NCBI GenBank assembly: GCA_020975725.1
Contig: QXJR01000019.1
Location: 62,001 to 126,000 of the forward strand
Source of the DNA: Picocystis sp. L7
Lineage: Eukaryota; Chlorophyta; Picocystophyceae; Picocystales; Picocystaceae
Direction of reading: 5' to 3'
Length of the DNA stretch: 64,000 bases
Shown here: piece by piece, positions 48,055-58,006 of the stretch
Layout of the letters: each line of letters starts with the position of its first letter
Numbering within the stretch: the stretch's first letter is position 1
Notes under the pieces: generated by a model
Told to the model about the DNA's origin: nothing
Databases searched by the model: none
The model's input: the letters and a program-made list of their open reading frames with translations, nothing else
Program-made: the position numbers and the translations under genes

Positions 48055-50437
48055 CTCGGTTTCCTTTCCTTCCGTCTATCGATCCGTCCCTCGCGGATGC
48101 GCGTTCATCCACGTGTGCGACACGCACGTCTGCTTCGTCCCTGCCACCTTCCAAGGCGTCCTCGAACGGTCCTCCAGGCGCGCGAGATCGGCGCGTGCGC
48201 CGTGCGAAGACCTGCGAAAGTGAACCAACACGTGTTCCGACCAAAGCACGACCAAAGCACGGAAGTTAAGCGACGAAGTTAAGCCAAGAAATGGCGGAGG
48301 ACCGCTTCCAGGACGAGGAAGGGAGAAGGGACGGACGTGGAGCGTGCAGATGCGCGCTTGCAAGGCAGGTGGAACCCGTACGCGTCCTTTCCGGCGTTCG
48401 CAGAGGCGTCTCGTGCAGCGCGTGGGCTCGTGCGATCCGGATGCGGTCCGTGTCGAAGGAGGAGGGACGTGCAGCGGATCCGTTCGCATCTCCTCGTCCA
48501 ACACCAACCAGAACAAGCTGGGTTCGGTGGTATCTCGGCACAGGCAGATCCGAACCTGTGGCGGTGCACGCCTGCATGGTCGCGAAAGCGGATATCCCAC
48601 AGGTCCAGGACACCAGTGCAGGGAATCCACAACGACCAGCCCTTGTCAATGGTGGAGCGAACCCAAGAAGGAACCCTTGCTGAAATATCGATATCTCTGA
48701 GGTTAAACTCTGCGTTCCACGCACTTGCTGTGACGTGGTGGTGACCTTCGGGGCAGTAGGTGGTTTTGCTACTGCGTGTGGTTTGTAATACCCTTTTCTG
48801 CTTCTTCAATGTATTCTTTGTACTTCGACAACGAGTTTCGATGTGTTTGCGCGATGATAGGAGAATTCCGGTGTGGAGGTGATGATTTCGTCAAAGTTCT
48901 GTAGTACAAGGCATGCACTGCGCTCTTAAACAGACGCAGGTGTTCGATTCCGTCCAATGTATTGTCAGTGGTGTACTCGAGTGAATTCGACAGTCGTATG
49001 TCGAATTCTATGGATCGTTCTTCTACGGCGTTTGTTCGTCGCTGGTCATGTCGTCGGCGATCCACTTGTTGAGCGGTCGATCGACCCTTTCCCTCGGTCG
49101 GAGGACTCGGTCTTGGAAGGAGAGCTGTAAACCCTAGACGAATTAACATTCGTTTCAACAACGTTTCCTTCTCCCCCTTTTCCAGGATCCAGGGACGAGA
49201 TGGGAACCCAAAAGGGAGCGAGTGGGTGAGAACGCCACAGGAAGGGAGGGGAGGAGGGACACGAAGATGGGAGTTTCTTCTCTCCTGGGGCGAAGTATGG
49301 GAAGGAGAGACCCCATGGACAACTCAGCATGGACCAGTGCCATCGTTCGAACAACGAACCCGTTGATGCCAAGAGAGTAGAAGGACAAGGAAGAACAATG
49401 CAAGCATCCAGAGGAAGGAAATCACCACGCGTTCGATATCTCAGGGGAAGTGGTGCGCGAGGCCAACGCGTGCGCACCCGACCTGGAACTCTCGTGCAAG
49501 AGATACCGCAAAGGATAGGCCAACTTCAACCACGCGTGTTCGTACAAGGAAACGTTCTTCCGATAGAAATTCGAACGGAGCAGACCTAAATGCAACATTT
49601 TGTTTGCAACCCTTCGCAGATTGCCTTTCGAAAGTGAGTATGGTCTACGAACGCTGTCCTGTCGTGCAGCTTCGGCCTCCCATCTTGGCTCTGTACCTCG
49701 TGTTTGACCCGCCAGGAAGCTTTTCCAACTCGGCACAAGAAACCAAACCGTCCCCGCGGAAGGAAAAAGACTGGAAACGATTCGCCGAATGAAAAACGCT
49801 GGTGCTTGGGTGATGCTCCATCACACTTGGTGTGTACCTGAGTACCGAAGACGAGCAGGAAGTCCATCATGAACCAATGCGCAAGATTTCACCTCAAGCA
49901 CACCCTGTCGACTTTGGAAAGTACCCATGCAAGGTGAGTGACAGAAGATTGTGCATTGCACGCAGTCCCTCGAACGGCATGTATGAAACCACGAGCATGT
50001 TTCTGGAGGCTAGCACATGCTCTGAGCTTGCAGGTGGTATTCGCAAGGTATCCAGGATCATGGGAGGTTGGTCCAGACTGCGACAGAGCGAGGGTAGAGG
50101 ATGTGCTAACAAGACCTCATAAAAATGGGCCACAAAAAAAATCATTTCACAAGCAACAGCTCAGGCAGCAGGGCCAAAGACCGATGGCTTCACAGCTTCA
50201 CTTCTCAATGCAAACAATTATGTGATGTCAACAAGCGGCCTGTACCTGCATCGCTGGCATGAAGATGCGCAGTCCAGGCCCACAACAAGTTATTGCTACC
50301 AGCGTAGCATCATTCAAATCTTCAAAAGGTCGAGGGGTAGGTGTTTGTACAGCATCCAACATCTTCTAGTGCGGAGAATGTTAAATAAGATGGAGGATGT
50401 TTCCTGGTTGCTTGCTCATAGCTTGCCAGCTAGTGCA
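48055..50437. other. Gene-poor interval, no supported gene
   Basis: This 2.4-kb stretch starts with the VIP1 promoter (motifs at 48242-48283). Minus-strand open frames at 48279-48809 (176 codons) and 48769-49161 (130 codons) have fairly ordinary composition, but no domain, no clear start and no linking splice sites that I could defend. A small unrecognised spliced gene is possible. Confidence 0.4.
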
Positions 50438-51358
50438 TCAATTGCCTACAAGCCTTACAGCGGCATGAATGCATGTCCAAGCAGCCATCGCAGAGCTAGC
50501 AACTCGGACCACTTGTGAAGGCTGGATCCAGGTACTCAGAAGTGACGAATTTCCAGCCCATGATCCCGTCTCCTTCTTTACCACTTTGGTATCGTGGGTA
50601 CCTGCGACGCAACAAGGTTCGTCGGTCTTTGCGCTCTGTACTTCAGTGGGGTTGGCCTCTTTCTGTGGGGAGCGTACTTTCCCCTCAACACCTACGTATG
50701 TAAAATTGGCCCCATGCCCAGCCTCCACTCTAGCCTTGGCGCGTGCTTGTGCAATATCCAGTGCAATTTCTCCGCGCATGGCATGGAGTGCTGCCACTCT
50801 GGCCCCTTCACAAACCACTTGGGGTTTGGGTGATTTGCGGGAACATTGCTGCATTTCATGCATCCTCGTGGACAGCGCGGATTTTTTCCCTACCTTTCTG
50901 TCTTTGCTCCACCTTCGTGCTTCAGATGCATCTTTTTCCGTTCCTTCGAGGCTCCACCCTGGGCTGGAGGACACGGCGGCAAGGACGGAGTCCGGGGACG
51001 GTGCTCGATGGCCTGCTACGGTCTTCGTGGCATCGCTTGCTTTGTTTTCTTCCTTTGCCTGGGCAGACACTACGGCGTGCATCATTCCTTCGGTGAGGCA
51101 GGACTGTTTTGGGTTCGGACTGCGTCCGCCTTTGCGTTCGGTCTGATGCTGGACCAGCTTCTCTCCCAGCTGTTCTTCTTCGGGAAATCCACGCACCACG
51201 CTTCGGACGGGTTCGTCCTCTTCCATGCCTTCTTCCACGTCACTCTGACGCTTCCAACGATCGCCCTTTCGCGAACCCAGGCTTCCTTTCGATCGATTCG
51301 TTGCGCCTCGTGCTGCGCTCGAGCGTGCTCGTCCGTTGCCACACGATTGTGAAGCCAT
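50438..51358 (-). CDS. Hypothetical basic, Ser/Lys-rich protein
   Basis: A 306-residue frame opens with an ATG at 51358 after a GC-rich leader with a TTCGAA palindrome. The protein is hydrophilic, rich in Ser, Arg, Lys, Glu and Ala, and mostly looks disordered. A helical stretch near residues 200-225 (ARVAALHAMRGEIALDIAQA) and a weakly hydrophobic tail (SSAMAAWTCIHAAVRLVG) stand out. No signal peptide, zinc finger or known motif was seen. A nuclear or plastid protein would fit but is a guess. The frame is the only long one here that starts like the neighbouring genes, so I think it more likely real than not. Confidence 0.5.
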   Translation of the reverse strand: MASQSCGNGRARSSAARGATNRSKGSLGSRKGDRWKRQSDVEEGMEEDEPVRSVVRGFPEEEQLGEKLVQHQTERKGGRSPNPKQSCLTEGMMHAVVSAQAKEENKASDATKTVAGHRAPSPDSVLAAVSSSPGWSLEGTEKDASEARRWSKDRKVGKKSALSTRMHEMQQCSRKSPKPQVVCEGARVAALHAMRGEIALDIAQARAKARVEAGHGANFTYVGVEGKVRSPQKEANPTEVQSAKTDEPCCVAGTHDTKVVKKETGSWAGNSSLLSTWIQPSQVVRVASSAMAAWTCIHAAVRLVGN

Positions 51359-53071
51359 GATGAGGAAGGCGATCCGGATCGGGGTTCGGGTTCGAACCCA
51401 GAGAACCACCGGGTCTGAAAAGGAAAAGGGGGATCCGATGGAAAGGGATGGAACCGGGGGGCGAGGCCAGCTGGACGGGGACGGTCTCGCGTGGAAGGGG
51501 GTCGCGGGAGGATGGGGCCGAGAAACGGACGTCGCACGCAGAGGATGCATCACGGATCGAGAGCGAGGCCTCCACGGGAAACGGAGAAAGGCACCGTGCT
51601 CGGGGCCCCCGAGGAGGGAAGCCCGAGTCACGTGAGCCCCGATGGTTCAGCCAATGGGAAGAGAGAACCACCCGGGACCTGGGCCTCCGCGACATGCTGC
51701 GGGACCGAAGGGTCGCGAAAGGAAAGGTTTCGGTTCTGTACGATCCGATCTTTCGTGTAGCGTAGAGGATACGACCTTATCGTCGCCCGTTTCTCCCCCG
51801 ATGGCTCCTCTACGCATCCGGTCAGGGTGCGATTGATTTCGTAAGGGCTTGTTCCGGTTAGTACCTTCGACGGTTACGGGTACGCGCAGAGGACCCCCCG
51901 TCCCTCACCTCCTCCCTCCAGGAGCGGTTGGGCCGCCCGGGGGGCCACGTCAGCCCTTCCTACGGTTCCCCTTTCTCGACCCAAGTCGTGGCTGAGCTGG
52001 AAGGCACCCCGACCACACGCATCGCATTACGTAAGGTTGGAGGACCCGACCTGGCGGTGGGGCGCCCCAGATCGGGTCGACCTGTCCTTTTCCCCCCCTC
52101 TCCCAACCGCCCTCGTCCGTCCCACGAGTGGGCTTCGATGCGTCCAAGAAAAACCGTCCAGGAGATCCTCACGTCATGCAAACGCGTGTGGAGGAAGCAT
52201 GGACGTGCGACTGGACGCCTTCCTGGGAATCGGACCGAAGCCGCAACGGTGCGGGACGACGAAGGAGGCAACCGGAGTCGATCCCATGGCAATGGACGCT
52301 CGAGAACGAAGGGTCGGCGAAAGGATTTCCGTCCGATGCACCGTGGCGGGACGGTGTGCACGTCCACGACGGACGCGCGAGGCAGGCTTCGTTCCACGAG
52401 GATTGGTTCGTCCACTTCCGACCAGCACCACGTCCGTCCGATGCCTGTGTTTCGCTTCGGAGCTGCTGTGCAGGCGAGGATGGGCGGACGGGGGTTGGGT
52501 AGGTCGTGGATGTGCGACCACGTACGTCGAACCTTTCGTCCTTGTGCTTCCATCGAGCCATCCTGCCCACCTTGGGACCGAAGATCGGTCCCCACGCTCG
52601 CGTTGGATCCCGTCCTCTCTCCGAACTCACTCACCCTGGGATCACGATCGGTCGAAAGTCCCTCCCTACGACCGTTGGATCCCCTTCGGATCACTTTGAC
52701 CGTGCGTTCAGAGCGGTTCCGGATCGTTGCCATAAGCAGATCTCCCACATCCCCGTTGGATCCCCATCGGATCCCGTCCTCCCTCGATCGCCGCTCGAAA
52801 CGGATCCTGCCGCCATCTCTTCGTTCCTGGCCTTCGTTTCGTACGAACAGAACGAGCGCGTCGGCCTCGCACACGCGCGCCATTCGCGCACCGCATCGCC
52901 TCGATCCGAAGGTGGAAGGAGAGGACACGTGCACGTGCAGTCGATCCGCACGTCGAAGACCAGGTGGATCCACGGGGAAGAAGAAGCACGCAGGGCCGTG
53001 CCAAGGGAAACGGCAGACAAGCTGCCACGTGGAAGGAAGGAAGGAAGACCTCGCGTGCATCTGGAGCGGAC
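51359..53071. other. Divergent GC-rich intergenic region
   Basis: This 1.7-kb stretch has frames of 380-400 codons open on both strands over the same bases (about 51930-53120), Arg/Pro/Ser-rich and without domains. That is what GC-rich non-coding DNA produces. No gene is supported. Confidence 0.5.
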
Positions 53072-53563
53072 ATGGCGAGCCAAAAGGCCACCGGCACGTC
53101 CGCACGTGCCTGTGCCAATGAATCTAACGCACCCAAGGTGGTGCCGAAGACACCCGCGGGTCCGAGTGGGAAGGAAAAGGACACCCTGGGAAGGAGGAGC
53201 CTATGTGCTGCTTGCGTGGCACTGGTGGCCGCCAGCAACCGTGCGGACCGAACCATGGCCATGGAGGGAGATCTCGAAGAGCCCAAGCAAAGGGACGTCT
53301 GCTTGAACTGCAACGGGTCCGGAGCGGTGGTGTGCGACATGTGCGGTGGAACTGGAAAGTGGAGAGCACTCACACGAAAGCGAAGCGATGGATCCTACGA
53401 GTTCACAGAGTGTCCCAACTGCTACGGAAGGGGAAAGCTGGTGTGTCCTGTGTGTCTGGGTACGGGCGTGGGGAATAACAAAGGACTGCTCCGCAGGCCA
53501 TCCTCGAAAGCACTGCTGGACAAGATGTATCACGGAGAACTGAGGCCAGGAATGGAGCTCTGA
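53072..53563 (+). CDS. DnaJ-type zinc-finger plastid protein (PSA2/BSD2/LQY1-like)
   Basis: The 163-residue protein carries four CxxCxGxG-type motifs in two pairs (about 80-135): [24 protein letters not shown] and CPVCLGTG. It lacks a J domain. The tail [21 protein letters not shown] is like plant small DnaJ-type zinc-finger proteins. The N terminus looks bipartite: a Ser/Thr/Lys-rich stretch, then twin Arg with a hydrophobic core ([15 protein letters not shown]) at about 44-58, as for twin-arginine export to the thylakoid lumen. That favours PSA2-like (lumenal, photosystem I assembly) over stromal BSD2 (Rubisco assembly). Family members have disulfide-isomerase or holdase activity. Confidence 0.85.
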   Translation: MASQKATGTSARACANESNAPKVVPKTPAGPSGKEKDTLGRRSLCAACVALVAASNRADRTMAMEGDLEEPKQRDVCLNCNGSGAVVCDMCGGTGKWRALTRKRSDGSYEFTECPNCYGRGKLVCPVCLGTGVGNNKGLLRRPSSKALLDKMYHGELRPGMEL

Positions 53564-53884
53564 ATGGAAAGAAGAGGGCTAAGGTCCTGCAAGCAGGGGC
53601 CTTCCTGCCTCTTGCCAAATTCAGGAACAGGGTTGACAAGAGTGAGAGCGGATGTGCGTGTGCAGGGAACCGAAGGCAGGACGCATGCAACTTTTGTGAA
53701 TCACCGGTGCAAGTTGCCTTCAGCGTAGCGTGGTAAGCAGCCAGAAGTGGATTACATTGACGAGTGCAGCATGCACATGGAGTGGTGCGGTGTCGATGTG
53801 CGGTGAGCACCATGTGAATTGGTCAAGTGCCCACCGATGTAATTCGTATGGGTAGTCAGCCGTGGGTGCACGTGTGTGATACAC
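53564..53884. other. Convergent spacer
   Basis: This 321-bp stretch holds the two 3' flanks of the zinc-finger protein and RNase E genes; nothing else was seen. Confidence 0.5.
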
Positions 53885-56290
53885 TCACTTTTTTTTGGCA
53901 GCTGCACGCTGCCCAGTAGTTGTGGTGCGAGGTTGGTTGCCGCTGTGCTCAAGTCGAAATAAACCCTCGTGTGTAAATGGATCGATTGAAATCTTGAACT
54001 GTACCTTTTCTCGAGATTCCAATCGATTTAGCTGCCTCCTGTGCAGCCGTAAGTACTTGCCAAGCATCCCCCCTGTAATCAACTTCAGTATTGGTCTATT
54101 GGCGTTCGAGTGTCCGGCTCCTTCCGTTTCGTTCGATGCGGATATCTTCCATCTCTTCACCTCCCTCTCGATGGCCTGCAACGCGGCCAGTGGGGTCTGA
54201 ACGTACCGAGACCCCGCACAGCTTGGACACTTGCATGTCATGTTGTGGTACGCACTCAGATGAGGCATCCGTCTTGCTCGCGTGAGTTCAAGCAGCCCGA
54301 AGTCACTGATATTGCCGATGTTGTAGTCGGCACCATCTAGAGCCGCCCATTTCATTACCTCATCCTCTACCTGCTTCCTACAGATTTTTTTCTTCATGTC
54401 AATGAAGTCAATCACAACGATGCCACCTATGTCCCTGAGACGAAGTTCTTGGCAGATCTTGCCTGCAGCGGCAATGTTTACGCCCAAAACAGCCTCGTCA
54501 GACTTCAAATCTTGGTTGAAAACTGCACGGCCACCATTCACGTCAATCGTAGTGAGTGCATCTGTGACCTGTAGAATGATGTTTCCCCCACCTTCAAGGG
54601 GGAGGCATTCTGCAGTGAATGATACAAACTCTGTCTCCTCGCCAATGCCATACTCGTCGAACAAGAGGGCATCCTTTTTCTTGAAATGATGTACCCGACT
54701 GGAAAGTTCCTTGTATCCTGCTGTTTGGAGTCCACTCTTGAGAGCCATAAATTCGGCCTTGGAATTGACCACCAGCTCCTCTACCTTTCTTCCAAACATG
54801 TCTTTCACAATGGTCTCTATCAGGCTTGCTCCCTTCAGCAACCGCTTTGGTTTTACTGCATGCTTTCTACTCTTGCACCTGGAGCGTACCTTTTGCAGGA
54901 CCATGGTCCAGCTTGTGTACAGTGACTTGATATCGTCCATAAGTTCCTCCTCGGAGCGACCTTCTGCCTCGGTTCTCACGATGACCCCGCAGTTCGGTGG
55001 TTGACATTCTGAAGCAATGTACGACAGTCGGCTACGTTCCAGTCCCTTTATTTTTCTGGACACACCAACACGCAATGTCTCCGGAGTCAAAACTGTCAGT
55101 TTCCCGGACAAGGAGATCGTGCCGGTGACCTTGTGTCCCTTCCGTCCAGAAGGCATACGCGTCACTTGAACAACGACAGCATCTCCGGGCACAAAGAGGT
55201 CCCCAATATCTTGGCTTGCAGAGAGCGACATTGTGTCATCGTATTCTGCGATATCTTCCTCTATCTCTTCGGATAGTCCATCCTCTAGGCTTTCCTCGAT
55301 ATTGACCTCTGACCCGCTCAAGACTTCTTCCGAGAAGGACATGGTATACACTCCCCCCTCGTCCTCGCTGTCTTCGGCCTCCTCCTCCTCTTCATCTTCT
55401 GTCTCCTCTTCTGCTGAGTCCTCTTCATTGCACTGGAGCTGCGGTTCAGTCGACACTATTTTCATCGTCTTTTTGGCCTTGTGCAGCCCAACGTCCATGA
55501 GTGCAAACTTCTCTGTTCCGATATCCACGAGGTAGGCTTTCATCACTGGCACGTAGCTCTTGATCACTCCGAGCAGCACATCTCCCACCGCTACAGAATC
55601 CTGATCTTCGCGTTCTGTGAGGAGTTGCACCAGCTTTCCTTCTTCCATCACAGCACACCTGGTTTGCCACGTCCCGCAGTCCACCAGCAGCGTCCTCCTG
55701 ACTTCTTGGTTTTCCTTGGCGTCTTCTTCTTCTCCTGCCTGCTTTTCTGCCTGTCCATGCGAGGGCGCATCGGTTCCATTTGATTTCTGTGTCGTTCTGT
55801 GTTTGGTTGTGCCGTTTCTGGACGTCTGTGCATCATTGGGCTGTTGGCCGTGTGCCTGCTGTTCCCGTTCGTGGTGTGGATCCCACAAGGGCACGGTTCT
55901 TCTGCTCCAGGGTTCCCACACGTCCACGACTTGCAGCATGGCCTCCTCCATGCTTGCACATTCCTCTTCATGGGTTTGCATCTGTGTTTGTCCCACTTCT
56001 TGTTCCATGGCCAGCACCAGATCGTTCCCTGGTTGCCACTGCACCACTTGTCCCCGTTCTCCACGTTCGGCCAGGAGCACGTATTTGTATTCCATCCTCC
56101 CCATCCTGGGCAGTTCCACCTTCCCAGACCACACGTCTCCTTTCTCACGCACCATGGCGATGGCGCGCCTGGGATCCCATGCGCCCAGGCGCTCGTGGTT
56201 TCCCAGCAGCGCCACGTGGGTGTTGGGCGGCGGCCGGAGGGGGAGGAGGAAGCGCACGTGGACGTCCCCCGGCGGAGGGGCGGGCGTCAT
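53885..56290 (-). CDS. RNE: RNase E/G-type endoribonuclease with N-terminal starch-binding domain (RNE)
   Basis: The 801-residue protein begins with a CBM20 module (about 5-95; HVRFLLPLRPPPNTHVALLGNHERLGAWDP and EYKYVLL). The RNase E fold starts at about 195 with an S1-like RNA-binding insert (GVIKSYVPVMKAYLVDIG). Acidic, low-complexity sequence interrupts S1 (about 285-360). The DNase-I-like catalytic part holds both metal aspartates (TTIDVNGGR and IVVIDFIDM), ARRMPHLSAYH, and a CKCPSC Zn-link motif near 735. Plant RNE has the same CBM20 plus RNase E layout and processes plastid transcripts. The first ATG is at 56290, almost at the CBM20, with an in-frame stop upstream; no transit peptide is visible. 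A TTG three codons earlier is unlikely as a start. Confidence 0.92.
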   Translation of the reverse strand: MTPAPPPGDVHVRFLLPLRPPPNTHVALLGNHERLGAWDPRRAIAMVREKGDVWSGKVELPRMGRMEYKYVLLAERGERGQVVQWQPGNDLVLAMEQEVGQTQMQTHEEECASMEEAMLQVVDVWEPWSRRTVPLWDPHHEREQQAHGQQPNDAQTSRNGTTKHRTTQKSNGTDAPSHGQAEKQAGEEEDAKENQEVRRTLLVDCGTWQTRCAVMEEGKLVQLLTEREDQDSVAVGDVLLGVIKSYVPVMKAYLVDIGTEKFALMDVGLHKAKKTMKIVSTEPQLQCNEEDSAEEETEDEEEEEAEDSEDEGGVYTMSFSEEVLSGSEVNIEESLEDGLSEEIEEDIAEYDDTMSLSASQDIGDLFVPGDAVVVQVTRMPSGRKGHKVTGTISLSGKLTVLTPETLRVGVSRKIKGLERSRLSYIASECQPPNCGVIVRTEAEGRSEEELMDDIKSLYTSWTMVLQKVRSRCKSRKHAVKPKRLLKGASLIETIVKDMFGRKVEELVVNSKAEFMALKSGLQTAGYKELSSRVHHFKKKDALLFDEYGIGEETEFVSFTAECLPLEGGGNIILQVTDALTTIDVNGGRAVFNQDLKSDEAVLGVNIAAAGKICQELRLRDIGGIVVIDFIDMKKKICRKQVEDEVMKWAALDGADYNIGNISDFGLLELTRARRMPHLSAYHNMTCKCPSCAGSRYVQTPLAALQAIEREVKRWKISASNETEGAGHSNANRPILKLITGGMLGKYLRLHRRQLNRLESREKVQFKISIDPFTHEGLFRLEHSGNQPRTTTTGQRAAAKKK

Positions 56291-58006
56291 GGGGACCAAT
56301 GGGGGATGGACACGTGGTGGGGATGGGGGTCACGTGGGAGGAGGGGGGAGGCCTTCCCCGCTTGCCACGTGGCGATGGTCGGACACGTGCCGAATGGTGG
56401 CGGACACCCAAGGCGATGGCTGGACGAACGTGCAGACGAGATGAAGAAACAACCGAAAGGAACCAGGACGATCGAGGAAATCCGAACGGGTTCGATCGGG
56501 GAACCATCGGACGTTTTCGACGGGTTCAGAAGGAGGAGGAACACCGGGGAAGGACGTCCCCCAGGAACGCCATGGACAGGACAAGGACCACCCACGTGCA
56601 AGGACCAAGGACGCCGCTCAGTGCCTCGCAGTGCCGTGGACAAAGCCAAGGGAAGGAAAAGACAAGCAGAACGCGGTGGATCGGAGGAAAGGGAAATAGA
56701 ACAAGTGGAGATCTCCACCGATCCAGTCGAACACAAGAAGCCACCACCCCGATGCGCGAGAAAAGGCACCACGCAACAAGGGCCGCAACACATCGGCATC
56801 ATAGCAACCGCCAGGCACGATGTACGATTGCGAAAAGCTCCGCACGCAGTATCGACGTACGAAATCTCGTGTGAACGCAGAAGGAGAACCGTGACGTGGT
56901 CAACTTCAACAAACGGCCTTCATCCCCGGCTCTCCTCGACGCAATTCAATAGACTTTCTTCCCCCATGTCAATCGGTTCGGCTCAATACCACAGTGTAGA
57001 AGAACGCAAAGTTTTATTCGTTCACAAGTACAATCGACATGCGTTGCATATGCATACCAAACCCTTCAATTTTGACCCGAAAAAACTCCCGCTTTTTTTG
57101 TGGATGAAAACCTGGGTTGAGACAACAAGAGAAGGGGGTGGGACAACCCGATCTTCTAAAGGCATTCGAATTGGAGCACCGACGGGCACGAGAACGATAT
57201 CCAAGGGTATTTGTACGTTCGTCCGGAGCAAATCTTCCGTCCTTTGGTTTGGAAAGGATGAAGACTATCCTTGCTCGTGTTTGTAACATTCTGGGCATGC
57301 CATCCCCTCTTTTCGAAATGTGCGCTTTGTTGAACGAACTTGCACCAGAATGTAACCAAAGCACTTTGTCTACAATTTTTGCCACAAGTACAAGTTACGA
57401 CGTTGTACACACCATGGGCCAATGATTTCAAGGGATCTACGCGCACCCTAGTGCCGTCGGAATGTTTTCCACACGAAACCGGGTTGGGCTTTGTTGCGGG
57501 GGGGAGGGGGGGCTCGCCACGCGTGTTTCAAGAACTTCGCCAGAGATTTTAGTCGCCGCGTGAGGTGATGGAACCGCACTCCACTCCGAGGAGAGAAGGG
57601 GAATCAGCACCCATCCATTGAACCCTCGATCCACGTACGACCGTCCCATCCACGGCCCTACACACTTCCATCTGCACTCTCCTTGCACGTCCCCGAGACC
57701 TCCATCGGCTCCTTCCTTCTCCTTCGTAGACCGTCCATGGACCGTCGGTCTTTTCGGTCTTTTCACGGTCCTTGGATCCGGTCTCGACGTTCCCCTCGTG
57801 TTTACGAACGAGTTAAGTCCATCGACACGACCGTCGCGCATCCATTGCGACGCTTCTTCGCGACGCGCGTGCGTCGCGATCGTCGCACGCCTTCGAAACC
57901 GAGCGGTGTCGGCGTTGGAACAACAGGATATTCTCGTTGGATCCCTTCTCTTTCGCGCGGAAGGAACGCCTGTGCGTCCCTGGGACAAGGGAGAGGCGTG
58001 GTGTCC
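56291..58006. other. Divergent intergenic region, RNE and HERC-like gene
   Basis: No supported gene in 1.7 kb. The stretch carries AGTTAAG at 57811-57817 and G-rich tracts around 57497-57512. An upstream RNE exon encoding a transit peptide could lie here but could not be identified. Confidence 0.45.

Noticed and set aside
48279-49161. Two consecutive minus-strand frames (176 and 130 codons)
   Set aside because: They lack a recognisable domain and a defensible splice link; a small gene is possible but not supported.
51375-51410. GGGTTCGAACCC stem, like a tRNA T-arm
   Set aside because: The rest of a cloverleaf could not be built around it.
51928-53121. Frames of about 380-400 codons on both strands
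   Set aside because: Both strands are open over the same GC-rich DNA, with Arg/Pro/Ser-rich translations and no domain; only the zinc-finger gene at the end is supported.
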